Below are positions 28,874 through 36,933 of a stretch of 63,515 bases of DNA, one piece after another. The DNA lies in IMG/VR virus record IMGVR_UViG_3300050343_000155, positions 1 to 63,515 of that record. One strand, given 5' to 3'. Made by a program: the position numbers and the translations under genes. This DNA is from a virus. Every line of letters begins with the position of its first letter. Within the stretch, counting starts at the first letter, position 1. The notes under the pieces are model-generated. The model was not told the origin of the DNA, ran no database searches, and saw only the letters and a list, made by a program, of their open reading frames with translations.

Positions 28874-31303
28874 ATGCACAGTAACAACAAAAAATCTAGC
28901 TTTCCAGACCCGCTGGCCCCATCTGAGCAAAAGCAAAGCAAGGCTTATGGTCTTAGCTACGCCAAGGCTGTATATAAGCAGTGGGGTAAGATGGATCAGC
29001 AGAACTCTATCTTCGGTAATAGGAAGAAGACGTTCGAAAGGAATCGCCGCTACGCTAACGGAACTCAAGATACAGCTATTTATAAGTCTCTTCTTACTTC
29101 GTTAGACCCGAATAACGGGGATGGAAGTATGCTCAATATTGATTTTACTCCAGTTCCTATTCTACCTAAGTTCGTTAGGATCGTAGTAAACAAGATCCTG
29201 TCTTTATCCCCCTATCCAAACCTGGAGGCGATTGACCCTCTTTCTTCTTCCGAAAAGGACGCAAGCAGAAAAAAGGTAGACATGCTTGTTCAATCTAAAA
29301 GAATTATTTCCAAGATAGAAGAAAAGACGGGGGTTTCTATAGGCATGAACTCTGAATTAATCCCAGAGTCTTTGGAGGAGTCTGAGATATTTATAGACAA
29401 CAACATAAAATCTTCTTCCGAGATAGCCGCTCAGCTTGGCACTAACTTGACCTTAGAGTGGAACGAGTTTAATGATTCCACTCTACGGAGATGTGTGAAT
29501 GACCTTGCTATTACAGGAATGGCGGTTGTCAAGCGTTCTAACGACCCTAGCCACGGAATTAAAACCGATTATATTGACCCTATAAATTTTGTTCACAGCT
29601 TTACGGAAGATCCAGACTTTGGAGACCTTACGTATGCTGGTCATGTGAGGTACGTTCCCATTCATGAGTTAAAGCGCATGGCTGGAGATCAGTTCACAGA
29701 AGATGAGTTTAAAGAGATAGCGGACAAGGCTCAAAAGAAGTACGGTTATGATGCTGGTAAGATGAATCAGTCTTCTTACGACAGAGTAAACAACCAGTCT
29801 AACTTTGGTTACGACGAGTATATGGTTGAGGTGCTTGACTTTGAGTTTATGTCAGTTGACTGCGAGTATTTCGAAAATAAGGAAAGCAGATACGGTAACG
29901 TGGGTTTTTACTCTAAAGGAGAAAACTACAAAGGGCCTCAGAACTCTGTTTTTAACAGGGACGTAGTAAAGCTTGAGTCTGCTTCTGTGTACGGAGGTTG
30001 TTACGTTTTGGGTACTGACTTCTTGTTTAATTATAGCAAGAAGACCAATATACCTAAAAACATTCACGACATCTCCAAGACTAATTTATCGTACTCGGTT
30101 TGTTCTACTAACATTCTCGATATGATGCCTAAGTCTATGGTTGACAGCTGCATCGGTTTTGCTGATCAGCTTCAGCTCACGCACTTAAAGATTCAGCAAG
30201 CGGTATCCAAGGCTAAGCCAGATGGAATCATTATTGATATTGAAGGCTTGGAAAATGTTCAACTAGGAAAAGGCGGAGAGCTACAGCCTCTTGATCTTCA
30301 TGATATTTACGAGCAGACTGGTGTGTTCTACTACAGAAGCAAGAACCCAGAGGGAGGATTTCAGAACCCACCTATCAGAGAGATTGGAAATAGTATCCGA
30401 AACATAAATGAGTTGATTGGACTGTACAATCACTATTTAAAAATGATTCGAGACGCTACTGGAATCAACGAAGTCATGGACGCTTCTTCGCCGAAAGGGG
30501 ACGCTCTTGTGGGTGTGAGACAGCAAGCTTTGGCTGCTGCTAACAACGCTATATACGACATCACCAACTCTTCTATGATTCTTTATAAGAAGGTTTGTAG
30601 TGACGTGGTTAAGTGTCTTCAGGTTATCCATCCAGACTCTGTTCTTTACAGAATATACGAAAACGCTATAGGCAAAGAAAACATGTCTGTTTTGAGTTCT
30701 TTTAGAAACCTCTCTATGTACAACTTTGGAGTAAGGGTGATAAAAGAAATGGAAGAGGGCGAGCGCCAGTACTTGGAACAGAATATTCAAATAGCTTTGT
30801 CTCAAAAAGAGATAGACCTAGAGGACGCTATTTCCGTTAGGCAACTAAAAGATATAAATCAGGCTGAAAGACTTCTTGTTGTTAGGCGTAAAAAAAGAAT
30901 GGCAATGAGTCAGCAGGTCGCAATGCAAAATTCTCAGCAACAAGCTCAGATCCAGCAGCAGTCAGCGCAAGCCACCTCACAAGCAAAGCAGCAAGAGATG
31001 CAATTGCAATCTCAGCTTACCGCTCAGGAACTTCAACTCAGGAGCGAGCTTGAAGCGAAACTTGAAGGGGTAAAGCATGAGTTTAATAAAGAGATAGAGA
31101 TGATAAAGGCTCAGTCCGCAGAGTCTAGATCAAAACAAGATAGAAACCTTAAATCTAACTTGGATTTAGAAAAAGAAGACAGGAAGGACGAGAGAGTGAA
31201 GAAACAAGCCGTTGAGCAAAGTAAATTGCTTTCTCAGCGTCAGGGAGAGAGAAGTGAGCTACCAGAAGAATCAGGAGATATAACATCAGAGATACTACAG
31301 TAA
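28874..31303 (+). CDS. Portal protein, 809 aa
   Basis: It would form the dodecameric head-tail connector through which DNA enters and leaves. It follows the large terminase, and the order of features fits podovirus portals: a basic N-terminus with WGKMDQQNSIFGNRKKTFER, FTPVPILPKFVRIVVNKILS, a long central alpha/beta region with IDPINFVHSF and a helical stem (IREIGNSIRNINELIGLYNH, GINEVMDASSPKGDALVGVR). The last 130 residues are Gln-rich coiled coil (QQQAQIQQQSAQATSQAKQQ). The ATG at 28874 is preferred to a TTG at 28868. The portal call depends on context and helix pattern. Confidence 0.8.
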   Translation: MHSNNKKSSFPDPLAPSEQKQSKAYGLSYAKAVYKQWGKMDQQNSIFGNRKKTFERNRRYANGTQDTAIYKSLLTSLDPNNGDGSMLNIDFTPVPILPKFVRIVVNKILSLSPYPNLEAIDPLSSSEKDASRKKVDMLVQSKRIISKIEEKTGVSIGMNSELIPESLEESEIFIDNNIKSSSEIAAQLGTNLTLEWNEFNDSTLRRCVNDLAITGMAVVKRSNDPSHGIKTDYIDPINFVHSFTEDPDFGDLTYAGHVRYVPIHELKRMAGDQFTEDEFKEIADKAQKKYGYDAGKMNQSSYDRVNNQSNFGYDEYMVEVLDFEFMSVDCEYFENKESRYGNVGFYSKGENYKGPQNSVFNRDVVKLESASVYGGCYVLGTDFLFNYSKKTNIPKNIHDISKTNLSYSVCSTNILDMMPKSMVDSCIGFADQLQLTHLKIQQAVSKAKPDGIIIDIEGLENVQLGKGGELQPLDLHDIYEQTGVFYYRSKNPEGGFQNPPIREIGNSIRNINELIGLYNHYLKMIRDATGINEVMDASSPKGDALVGVRQQALAAANNAIYDITNSSMILYKKVCSDVVKCLQVIHPDSVLYRIYENAIGKENMSVLSSFRNLSMYNFGVRVIKEMEEGERQYLEQNIQIALSQKEIDLEDAISVRQLKDINQAERLLVVRRKKRMAMSQQVAMQNSQQQAQIQQQSAQATSQAKQQEMQLQSQLTAQELQLRSELEAKLEGVKHEFNKEIEMIKAQSAESRSKQDRNLKSNLDLEKEDRKDERVKKQAVEQSKLLSQRQGERSELPEESGDITSEILQ

Positions 31304-31806
31304 TGGCAAATACTTTAAACCTAGATAGATCGCAAAGGCTAGACGTCGTTTGCAAGCGTGGTGATACGTTTAAGATGAACCTTGAGTTGAAGGATGACGA
31401 TGGCACAAACATAGACCTGAATGGTGCTTATAATGGGTCTGATGCAATCACAACCCCTATCTATGCTTTTAAGATGCAGGTTAGGAACGCGGACACTGAT
31501 GATGGAACGGGACAAGGCGGCGCGGATGGTTATCTTATTGAGTCTTGGGCCGCTATTGACAACAGAGATTCCACTCAATCGAGTGTTTATTTAGACCCAA
31601 CTAACTTAGCTACTTTTACGATTCCTCACGGAACCATGGAAAGCCTACAATCTGGCGTTTACGTTTATGACATCGAGAAGAGACTTTTTAATTCTTTAGG
31701 CTCCACTGATTGGGATGACAACACTTCAATAGAACCAGCAGTCCCAAACGACGTAGAAACAATTTTATACGGGGTGTTTACAGTAAACGAAGACATCACC
31801 CTTTAA
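31303..31806 (+). CDS. Neck or fibre-adaptor-like structural protein, 167 aa
   Basis: It begins MANTLNLDRSQRLDVVCKRG, continues GDTFKMNLELKDDDGTNIDL, and ends GVFTVNEDIT. The pattern (R-x-G-D-T-F ... G-x-Y-x-Y-D-I ... G-x-F-x-V-x-x-D-I-T) recurs in small proteins encoded just before phage fibre genes and resembles baseplate/receptor-binding N-terminal domains. It overlaps the portal stop by one base and is followed by the fibre cluster, so a role linking portal ring and fibres is inferred. Confidence 0.55.
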   Translation: MANTLNLDRSQRLDVVCKRGDTFKMNLELKDDDGTNIDLNGAYNGSDAITTPIYAFKMQVRNADTDDGTGQGGADGYLIESWAAIDNRDSTQSSVYLDPTNLATFTIPHGTMESLQSGVYVYDIEKRLFNSLGSTDWDDNTSIEPAVPNDVETILYGVFTVNEDITL

Positions 31807-31815
31807 TACATACCA

Positions 31816-34017
31816 ATGGCTAAGATAAATGTATCGGTCTCTTCGAGCAGCTCGAAGCCTAACGTAACTGTATCTAAAGGCCCAGTTGGTCCTCAGGGTG
31901 AACAAGGAGTTCAGGGTGAGGCTGGTCCTTCGGGTCCTGCTGGCGTTGTCCCTAGCTTAGAGTCTATTCCTAATGTCCATATACCTTCATTAGAAAACGG
32001 AGGTTATATTGATAACCCATCTGATGGTGGTCACATTCAAAACGCGCTTACTTTTGATCCTCAAAACAACAGGTGGACAACTGTTAATGCAGCGATGGGA
32101 AGTGTACCAACATCAGGAAATAAATCTGCGGCACCACCAACGGGCAACTCCTGGACTGACCCAATACTTACTGTAGATTTTAACGAATCTACCTCTGTGG
32201 CTTCGACTAAACTTGCCTTAAATAACTCTAATTACATACCCAGTGATGTAAACCTATACGTAAATGGTCCGTCTAGGTTTAACGGGTCTGTACAGATTGC
32301 TTCGGGGGGTTCCACAGTTTACACCTTACCCTCTGCTGACGGTACAGCAAACCAAATACTAAAAACAGACGGAAGCGGTGCTGTTTCTTTTACTGGGGAT
32401 TACCTAACTAAGTCTACTGCCGACGTAATAACTGCTACAAAGAGGTTTAACGTACAGCAAGACTTTCTTGGTGGTGTAAACATAACTAATGGGGCTAGTA
32501 TTAACGGGTATATTCTTCCTGCCTCTGACGGAACGGCTGGTCAATTCTTAAAAACGGATGGGTCTGGAAACATCTCATTTGCTGCGGCTTCTTCTCTTGA
32601 ACTAGGCACAACATCTGCCACCGCACTTGCTGGTGACACAACTACCATTAGCACGACTCAAGCTTCTGAGATTGCCGCCAACACACTTAAGGTTGGGATC
32701 ACGACTACTCAAGCAAATGCAATCACGGCTAATACAGCAAAGACAGACACTCATCTTGGTAACTCTAATTTAACAGCAGCGTTAGATATAGAATACGACC
32801 AAGACGGTTATGATTTAGTGTTCGACCCCAAAGGCGGTACCTTTGAAATCAATGATTCATCTGGGCTTCCAGATGCGGCTGAAATAGCAATTGGTCAAGG
32901 AAATGTAGATATCGCTGGAACTCAAGTCTCTATTAACGGTATAGATTATCCAGCGGTTGACGGCTCTGCTGGTCAGTTCCTTAAGACAGATGGTAGCGGC
33001 AACTTATCCTTTAGTAATGTTGCTCAATCCATAGACGGGCTTACAGACGTAGACACCACTACTACAGCCCCATCAGACGGCCAGGCGTTGGTATGGGATA
33101 ACGTCGCTAGTCAATGGGAGCCAGGAACGATTGAGGGAGGCGTTACATCCATTGTGGCTGGATCGGGTGTTGGCTTATCTCCGACTAACGGACTGGGTGA
33201 TGTTACAATATCTGTAAACACTTCATTCGACTACGCCCGTGCAATTATGGGCAGTGATGTTTTACAAGGCGGTGCAAGCCAACAAAACTTCGACAGCGCA
33301 ACAGCACAGAAAGTAAAGTTCAACACAAGCGCAGACACGGAAGGCACAGGCATAACGATTGACACCACAAACAATCGGATCACAGTGGGTGTGACGGGTT
33401 ACTATGTAATTACGTCGAACATATCCTTTTATAGCGCTGGCGCAAGAACAACGCCCGCAACAAGATTCAAAGTAAACGGCTCAACTGATTTGCTCGGTCA
33501 GGGATATGGATATATCCGTGCGGCTAATGATCAAAACGACAATAACAATTTAATAACTTGCATTGTTGAATTACAGGCAAATGATTATGTCGAAGTCTTT
33601 GTCGGTGACAGTTCGTCAATCTCTTCTGCCGTGTATGCAACACAGGCATTTTTCGAAATTAGTTCAACAGGAGGCGCGGCAGGTGCCACAGGAGTGCAGG
33701 GGCCAAGCGGTACGACTTACGATGTTGTCACCTTGACAGGTTCAACGACTCTTTCTAGTCTGCACACAACAAAATATCTCGTTGTTAACAGTGCGACAGC
33801 AGTAAATATTACCGTACCAGCGTCTGCATCTTATGACACTTACGCAGAGTTTGTGATTGAGCAACGCGGTACGGGAGGTGTTACAATTGTAGCCGCGTCA
33901 GGCGTAACAATTAACACCTCGGAAACATTAGTTTCGGGCGGTCAATATTCTGTCATGGGATTAAAGAGAACCGCGTCAAATGTTTACACCTTGACGGGAG
34001 AAAGACAAGCAAGCTAA
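31816..34017 (+). CDS. Tail fibre with collagen-like stalk, repeats and C1q-like head, 733 aa
   Basis: After a short anchor (residues 1-20) come G-x-y triplets (GPVGPQGEQG). The shaft has several LPSADGTA-type modules (GQFLKTDGSGN repeats near 175, 240, 385) and a TTQANAITANTAK motif shared with the 538-aa fibre. Residues about 480-620 look like a C1q/TNF-like jelly roll (ITVGVTGYYVITSNISFYSA, VELQANDYVEVFVGDSS), a typical trimeric receptor-binding head. The last 90 residues form a strand-rich cap. Base and codon usage changes near 33230, where the head begins, suggesting domain exchange. Confidence 0.75.
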   Translation: MAKINVSVSSSSSKPNVTVSKGPVGPQGEQGVQGEAGPSGPAGVVPSLESIPNVHIPSLENGGYIDNPSDGGHIQNALTFDPQNNRWTTVNAAMGSVPTSGNKSAAPPTGNSWTDPILTVDFNESTSVASTKLALNNSNYIPSDVNLYVNGPSRFNGSVQIASGGSTVYTLPSADGTANQILKTDGSGAVSFTGDYLTKSTADVITATKRFNVQQDFLGGVNITNGASINGYILPASDGTAGQFLKTDGSGNISFAAASSLELGTTSATALAGDTTTISTTQASEIAANTLKVGITTTQANAITANTAKTDTHLGNSNLTAALDIEYDQDGYDLVFDPKGGTFEINDSSGLPDAAEIAIGQGNVDIAGTQVSINGIDYPAVDGSAGQFLKTDGSGNLSFSNVAQSIDGLTDVDTTTTAPSDGQALVWDNVASQWEPGTIEGGVTSIVAGSGVGLSPTNGLGDVTISVNTSFDYARAIMGSDVLQGGASQQNFDSATAQKVKFNTSADTEGTGITIDTTNNRITVGVTGYYVITSNISFYSAGARTTPATRFKVNGSTDLLGQGYGYIRAANDQNDNNNLITCIVELQANDYVEVFVGDSSSISSAVYATQAFFEISSTGGAAGATGVQGPSGTTYDVVTLTGSTTLSSLHTTKYLVVNSATAVNITVPASASYDTYAEFVIEQRGTGGVTIVAASGVTINTSETLVSGGQYSVMGLKRTASNVYTLTGERQAS

Positions 34018-34853
34018 TGGGAAATTTTTACCAAGCCGTGTCATCAAATAAAGCTGTTAGCGGTTTATTGCTTGACGTATACTTTAATTCCGTGGCTGCC
34101 TATTCGCTTCGCAAATTACGTACAGCATATACAGGCGATTGCATAGAGGTATATAACGGTACTTCATATGCTGACATAGGATTTGACAGTAGCAACGCTT
34201 TAGATTTGACAGCGTTGGCTAATCACTGCGGATCAAATGATGGGTTTGTGTCAAAAATTTATGATCAGTCAGGCAATAATTATGATGCTAATCAAACCAC
34301 GCCTAATAATATGGCTAAAATATATGATGGTGCTTCTCAATCTGTAATTGTTGAAAATGGAAAGCCACAACTACAAGGTAGTAGTCAATCAGCGAATCCT
34401 GGCGGGGGAGTGTTTTATCAAACTTCTGGAAATTCAAACTCTTATGCTGACGTAAGTATATTTATTGTCTCACAGAGATCAACGACCAGTTCTTCAGACT
34501 TTAATGCTATTATGGCTTGGCATCCTACTTACGCCCTTGGTGGTAATCAGTCTAAATATTCGACTCAAGGCGGTAATGGCGGAGGTGCAGGGGTTGGCTC
34601 CAACCTTCACATTGACGGCGTGGCAAATTCTGCTTATCAGAAAAATACCTTTCACCAAGCTCTTGGATCGGCTAATAGAATTATAAGTTCAAATCAGACA
34701 AATTTGCATATTGGAGGAGGTAGACTTAATTTGGGAATAACCTCCACTATAAGTATGCAGCATTTACAGGAGGTGATAATTTTTGATGAGGACAGGAGTA
34801 GCGACCGCGCAGATATTGAAAACAGAATTAACTTACACTACAGCGTATACTAA
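34017..34853 (+). CDS. Fibre-associated GH54-like / lectin-fold protein, 278 aa
   Basis: The core AAYSLRKLRTAYTGDCIEVY, ADIGFDSSNALDLTALANHC, GFVSKIYDQSGNNYDANQTT, and ENGKPQL resembles the alpha-L-arabinofuranosidase B (GH54) catalytic domain, a concanavalin A-like fold also found in phage tail proteins. I cannot confirm the catalytic acids, so it may only bind glycans. The short N-terminal MGNFYQAVSSNKAVSG may attach it to the fibre encoded before it; the genes overlap by one base. Confidence 0.6.
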   Translation: MGNFYQAVSSNKAVSGLLLDVYFNSVAAYSLRKLRTAYTGDCIEVYNGTSYADIGFDSSNALDLTALANHCGSNDGFVSKIYDQSGNNYDANQTTPNNMAKIYDGASQSVIVENGKPQLQGSSQSANPGGGVFYQTSGNSNSYADVSIFIVSQRSTTSSSDFNAIMAWHPTYALGGNQSKYSTQGGNGGGAGVGSNLHIDGVANSAYQKNTFHQALGSANRIISSNQTNLHIGGGRLNLGITSTISMQHLQEVIIFDEDRSSDRADIENRINLHYSVY

Positions 34854-34871
34854 GGCCTTTTTTTATTTGCT

Positions 34872-34883
34872 TATCTTTGTTTC
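34872..34883 (+). promoter_or_regulatory. Promoter -7 box four bases before ATG
   Basis: TATCTTTG at 34872-34879, then TTTC and the ATG at 34884. An AAGGCC-T-run at the end of the previous gene may be a weak terminator. Confidence 0.6.
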
Positions 34884-35012
34884 ATGGCCCGAACAGAAGA
34901 TGATAGTGTATTGCTTCATGTGTCTACGATAGCAACGACACAGACTTTTGTGGTTAGGGACGTCACCCAAATCAACACAGTAATAGTATTTATAGGAGAT
35001 GAGCCAGACTGA
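34884..35012 (+). CDS. Stand-alone fibre N-terminal module, 42 aa
   Basis: It begins MARTEDDSVLLHVSTIATTQ and matches, position by position, the first 40 residues of the next fibre (E-D-x-x-V-L-x-V-S-T ... T-x-V-V ... N-x-V-I-V). It starts four bases after a -7 box and its stop overlaps the next ATG. It may be a duplicated anchor domain or a short adaptor. Confidence 0.5.
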   Translation: MARTEDDSVLLHVSTIATTQTFVVRDVTQINTVIVFIGDEPD

Positions 35013-36933
35013 AGAAGATATAATCGTATTAAACGTATCTACCGACACGTCTGGTAAAACCGTTGTCGTTAAAGAGCAGTCAGCACAAAACGTGATCATC
35101 GTTTCTCCTGAGGCTGCCTCAATACCTGCTGGTCCACAAGGCCCTCCTGGTCAGGATGGTCAGCCAGGCGTAGACGGACAGGATGGAGCTGACGGGACCT
35201 CTGTAAACATAGTTGGGAGCTATGCTGGTCCTGCTTCAACCCAACCAGCGTTCAGTGGTTCAAATGCAGGTGATGGATACTTAAATAATGCTGATGGTCA
35301 TTTATGGGTTTGGGACGGAACTCAGTGGGCTGACGTTGGTGAGATAAGGGGACCTCAAGGCGACGAAGGGGCTCTCGGTTTGAGCGCGTATCAGGTTTGG
35401 CTCGGTGAAAACAACAACGGCACAGAACAAGACTTTCTCGACTCTTTGGTTGGGGATACAGGAGCTACAGGAGCTACAGGACCTGCGGGTGCAGACGGGG
35501 AGTCTGAAACGCTTACCTCAGATATTAATGTATTTCTACCGAACGGCGGAAACTTTGGTAAGTTTTCAAGCGGAGAGGATATAGAGGTTGGAGATGGCAC
35601 AAAAACAGCTATCGATATCATTAGAGAGGCTCTAGTTGAGCTTGGCACAATTGGTCAGGTAACTCTTACTACGACAACTACCGTTGCCTTTTCCACAAAC
35701 CCCATATTAAATCAGTCCATTACGCTAGATGCTAGCGTCGCTAACACCAATAACTCTCAAGGCTCCACTGTTACTTTCGAATTTTACAAAAAAACTGGAC
35801 AATCTGGTTCGTATACTCTTTTCCATACAAGTTCTGGAAATGGGGGGGCAACAGCTACGGCATCAGCAACAAGCACTATAAGCTTTGCCTTTGCTTCTGA
35901 GATCCCTACCGATGAGTGGATATACTTTAAGGTAATAGCTACAGATAGTGAAAACTCGACCAATACATTTGATGAAATCGAGTTCGAGCCACAATACCTA
36001 AGACCCTTAATAAGAAAAGACAGCGACGACGACAGTTCTGGTATCGACCTAATAAGGGCTTCTAACCCCCCTGGGGGAGGAGACGGCGACTACGACAGAA
36101 CTAGGTTCAACGGCGAAACTAACGTTCAGTTTATAATCCAACAAAGGACACCAGGCGTTCCTCTAGATACAGTAAAAGTTTACTATGATTCTGGAGATGG
36201 AAACGGGTATGGCGCCATAGCAACAGAAACAAGTCTTTCCGTTTCTGGGGGGTATACATCTACGATTACTGTGAACCATGACGCTGGATTTGTTGATTTT
36301 GGAGATACGAATCAGTATTTGGTAAGACTTTGGGACGATCAGAGGCCATTTTCTAGCGATATATCCACTACCTGTGATCAGCAGTCCGAAAGCTACGAGG
36401 TGAATAGGATACCAATCAAGATGGTATTGTCGCAAACCGAGCTTGATAATAATGACTCTGATTCTGACTGGCAGGATTTGTTTGATGGAACTACGAGCGG
36501 AACCTCAGTTCAAGTAAACGAACAGCTTACAGATACTGGTGACTTCCTAGACGCGAATACTGATCAGCTTTTTGCTGTGTTTACGGTTCCAAGCACCCAG
36601 GCTGTGGGCGACTATATATATTGGTTTGTCCCAACGTATTACTTTTCCGCGTCGAACGGTGGAACTCAAGACATCACTGGAACGTCTAATGCTTTTGTCG
36701 ATTTGTTCCATAATTATAACGGTAATGAAAACTCACCTGGCGGACTGTCCAACGTCATACAGGACCCAGGTGTATTAGATACTGATTATACACTCTTTAA
36801 AACCAACATATCGCTAGAAACTCAATTCGGAAACAGCGCTAATACAACCCCGTATATAGCCTTTAGGATTAAAGACGCCTTAGGGGGAACAGGACTAAGA
36901 AACACAAAAATATTAATTAGAAACAACGAGTAA
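34999..36933 (+). CDS. Collagen-like tail fibre, 644 aa
   Basis: An anchor with EDIIVLNVSTDTSGKTVVVK is followed by collagen-like triplets (GPQGPPGQDGQPGVDGQDG), a YLNNADGHLWVWDGTQWADV strand module seen in many phage fibres, more triplets and a large Ser/Thr/Asn-rich strand region to the C-terminus. The protein is probably a trimeric stalk with a receptor-binding end. It overlaps the preceding 42-aa module by 14 bp and ends one base before the next fibre. Confidence 0.75.
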   Translation: MSQTEEDIIVLNVSTDTSGKTVVVKEQSAQNVIIVSPEAASIPAGPQGPPGQDGQPGVDGQDGADGTSVNIVGSYAGPASTQPAFSGSNAGDGYLNNADGHLWVWDGTQWADVGEIRGPQGDEGALGLSAYQVWLGENNNGTEQDFLDSLVGDTGATGATGPAGADGESETLTSDINVFLPNGGNFGKFSSGEDIEVGDGTKTAIDIIREALVELGTIGQVTLTTTTTVAFSTNPILNQSITLDASVANTNNSQGSTVTFEFYKKTGQSGSYTLFHTSSGNGGATATASATSTISFAFASEIPTDEWIYFKVIATDSENSTNTFDEIEFEPQYLRPLIRKDSDDDSSGIDLIRASNPPGGGDGDYDRTRFNGETNVQFIIQQRTPGVPLDTVKVYYDSGDGNGYGAIATETSLSVSGGYTSTITVNHDAGFVDFGDTNQYLVRLWDDQRPFSSDISTTCDQQSESYEVNRIPIKMVLSQTELDNNDSDSDWQDLFDGTTSGTSVQVNEQLTDTGDFLDANTDQLFAVFTVPSTQAVGDYIYWFVPTYYFSASNGGTQDITGTSNAFVDLFHNYNGNENSPGGLSNVIQDPGVLDTDYTLFKTNISLETQFGNSANTTPYIAFRIKDALGGTGLRNTKILIRNNE

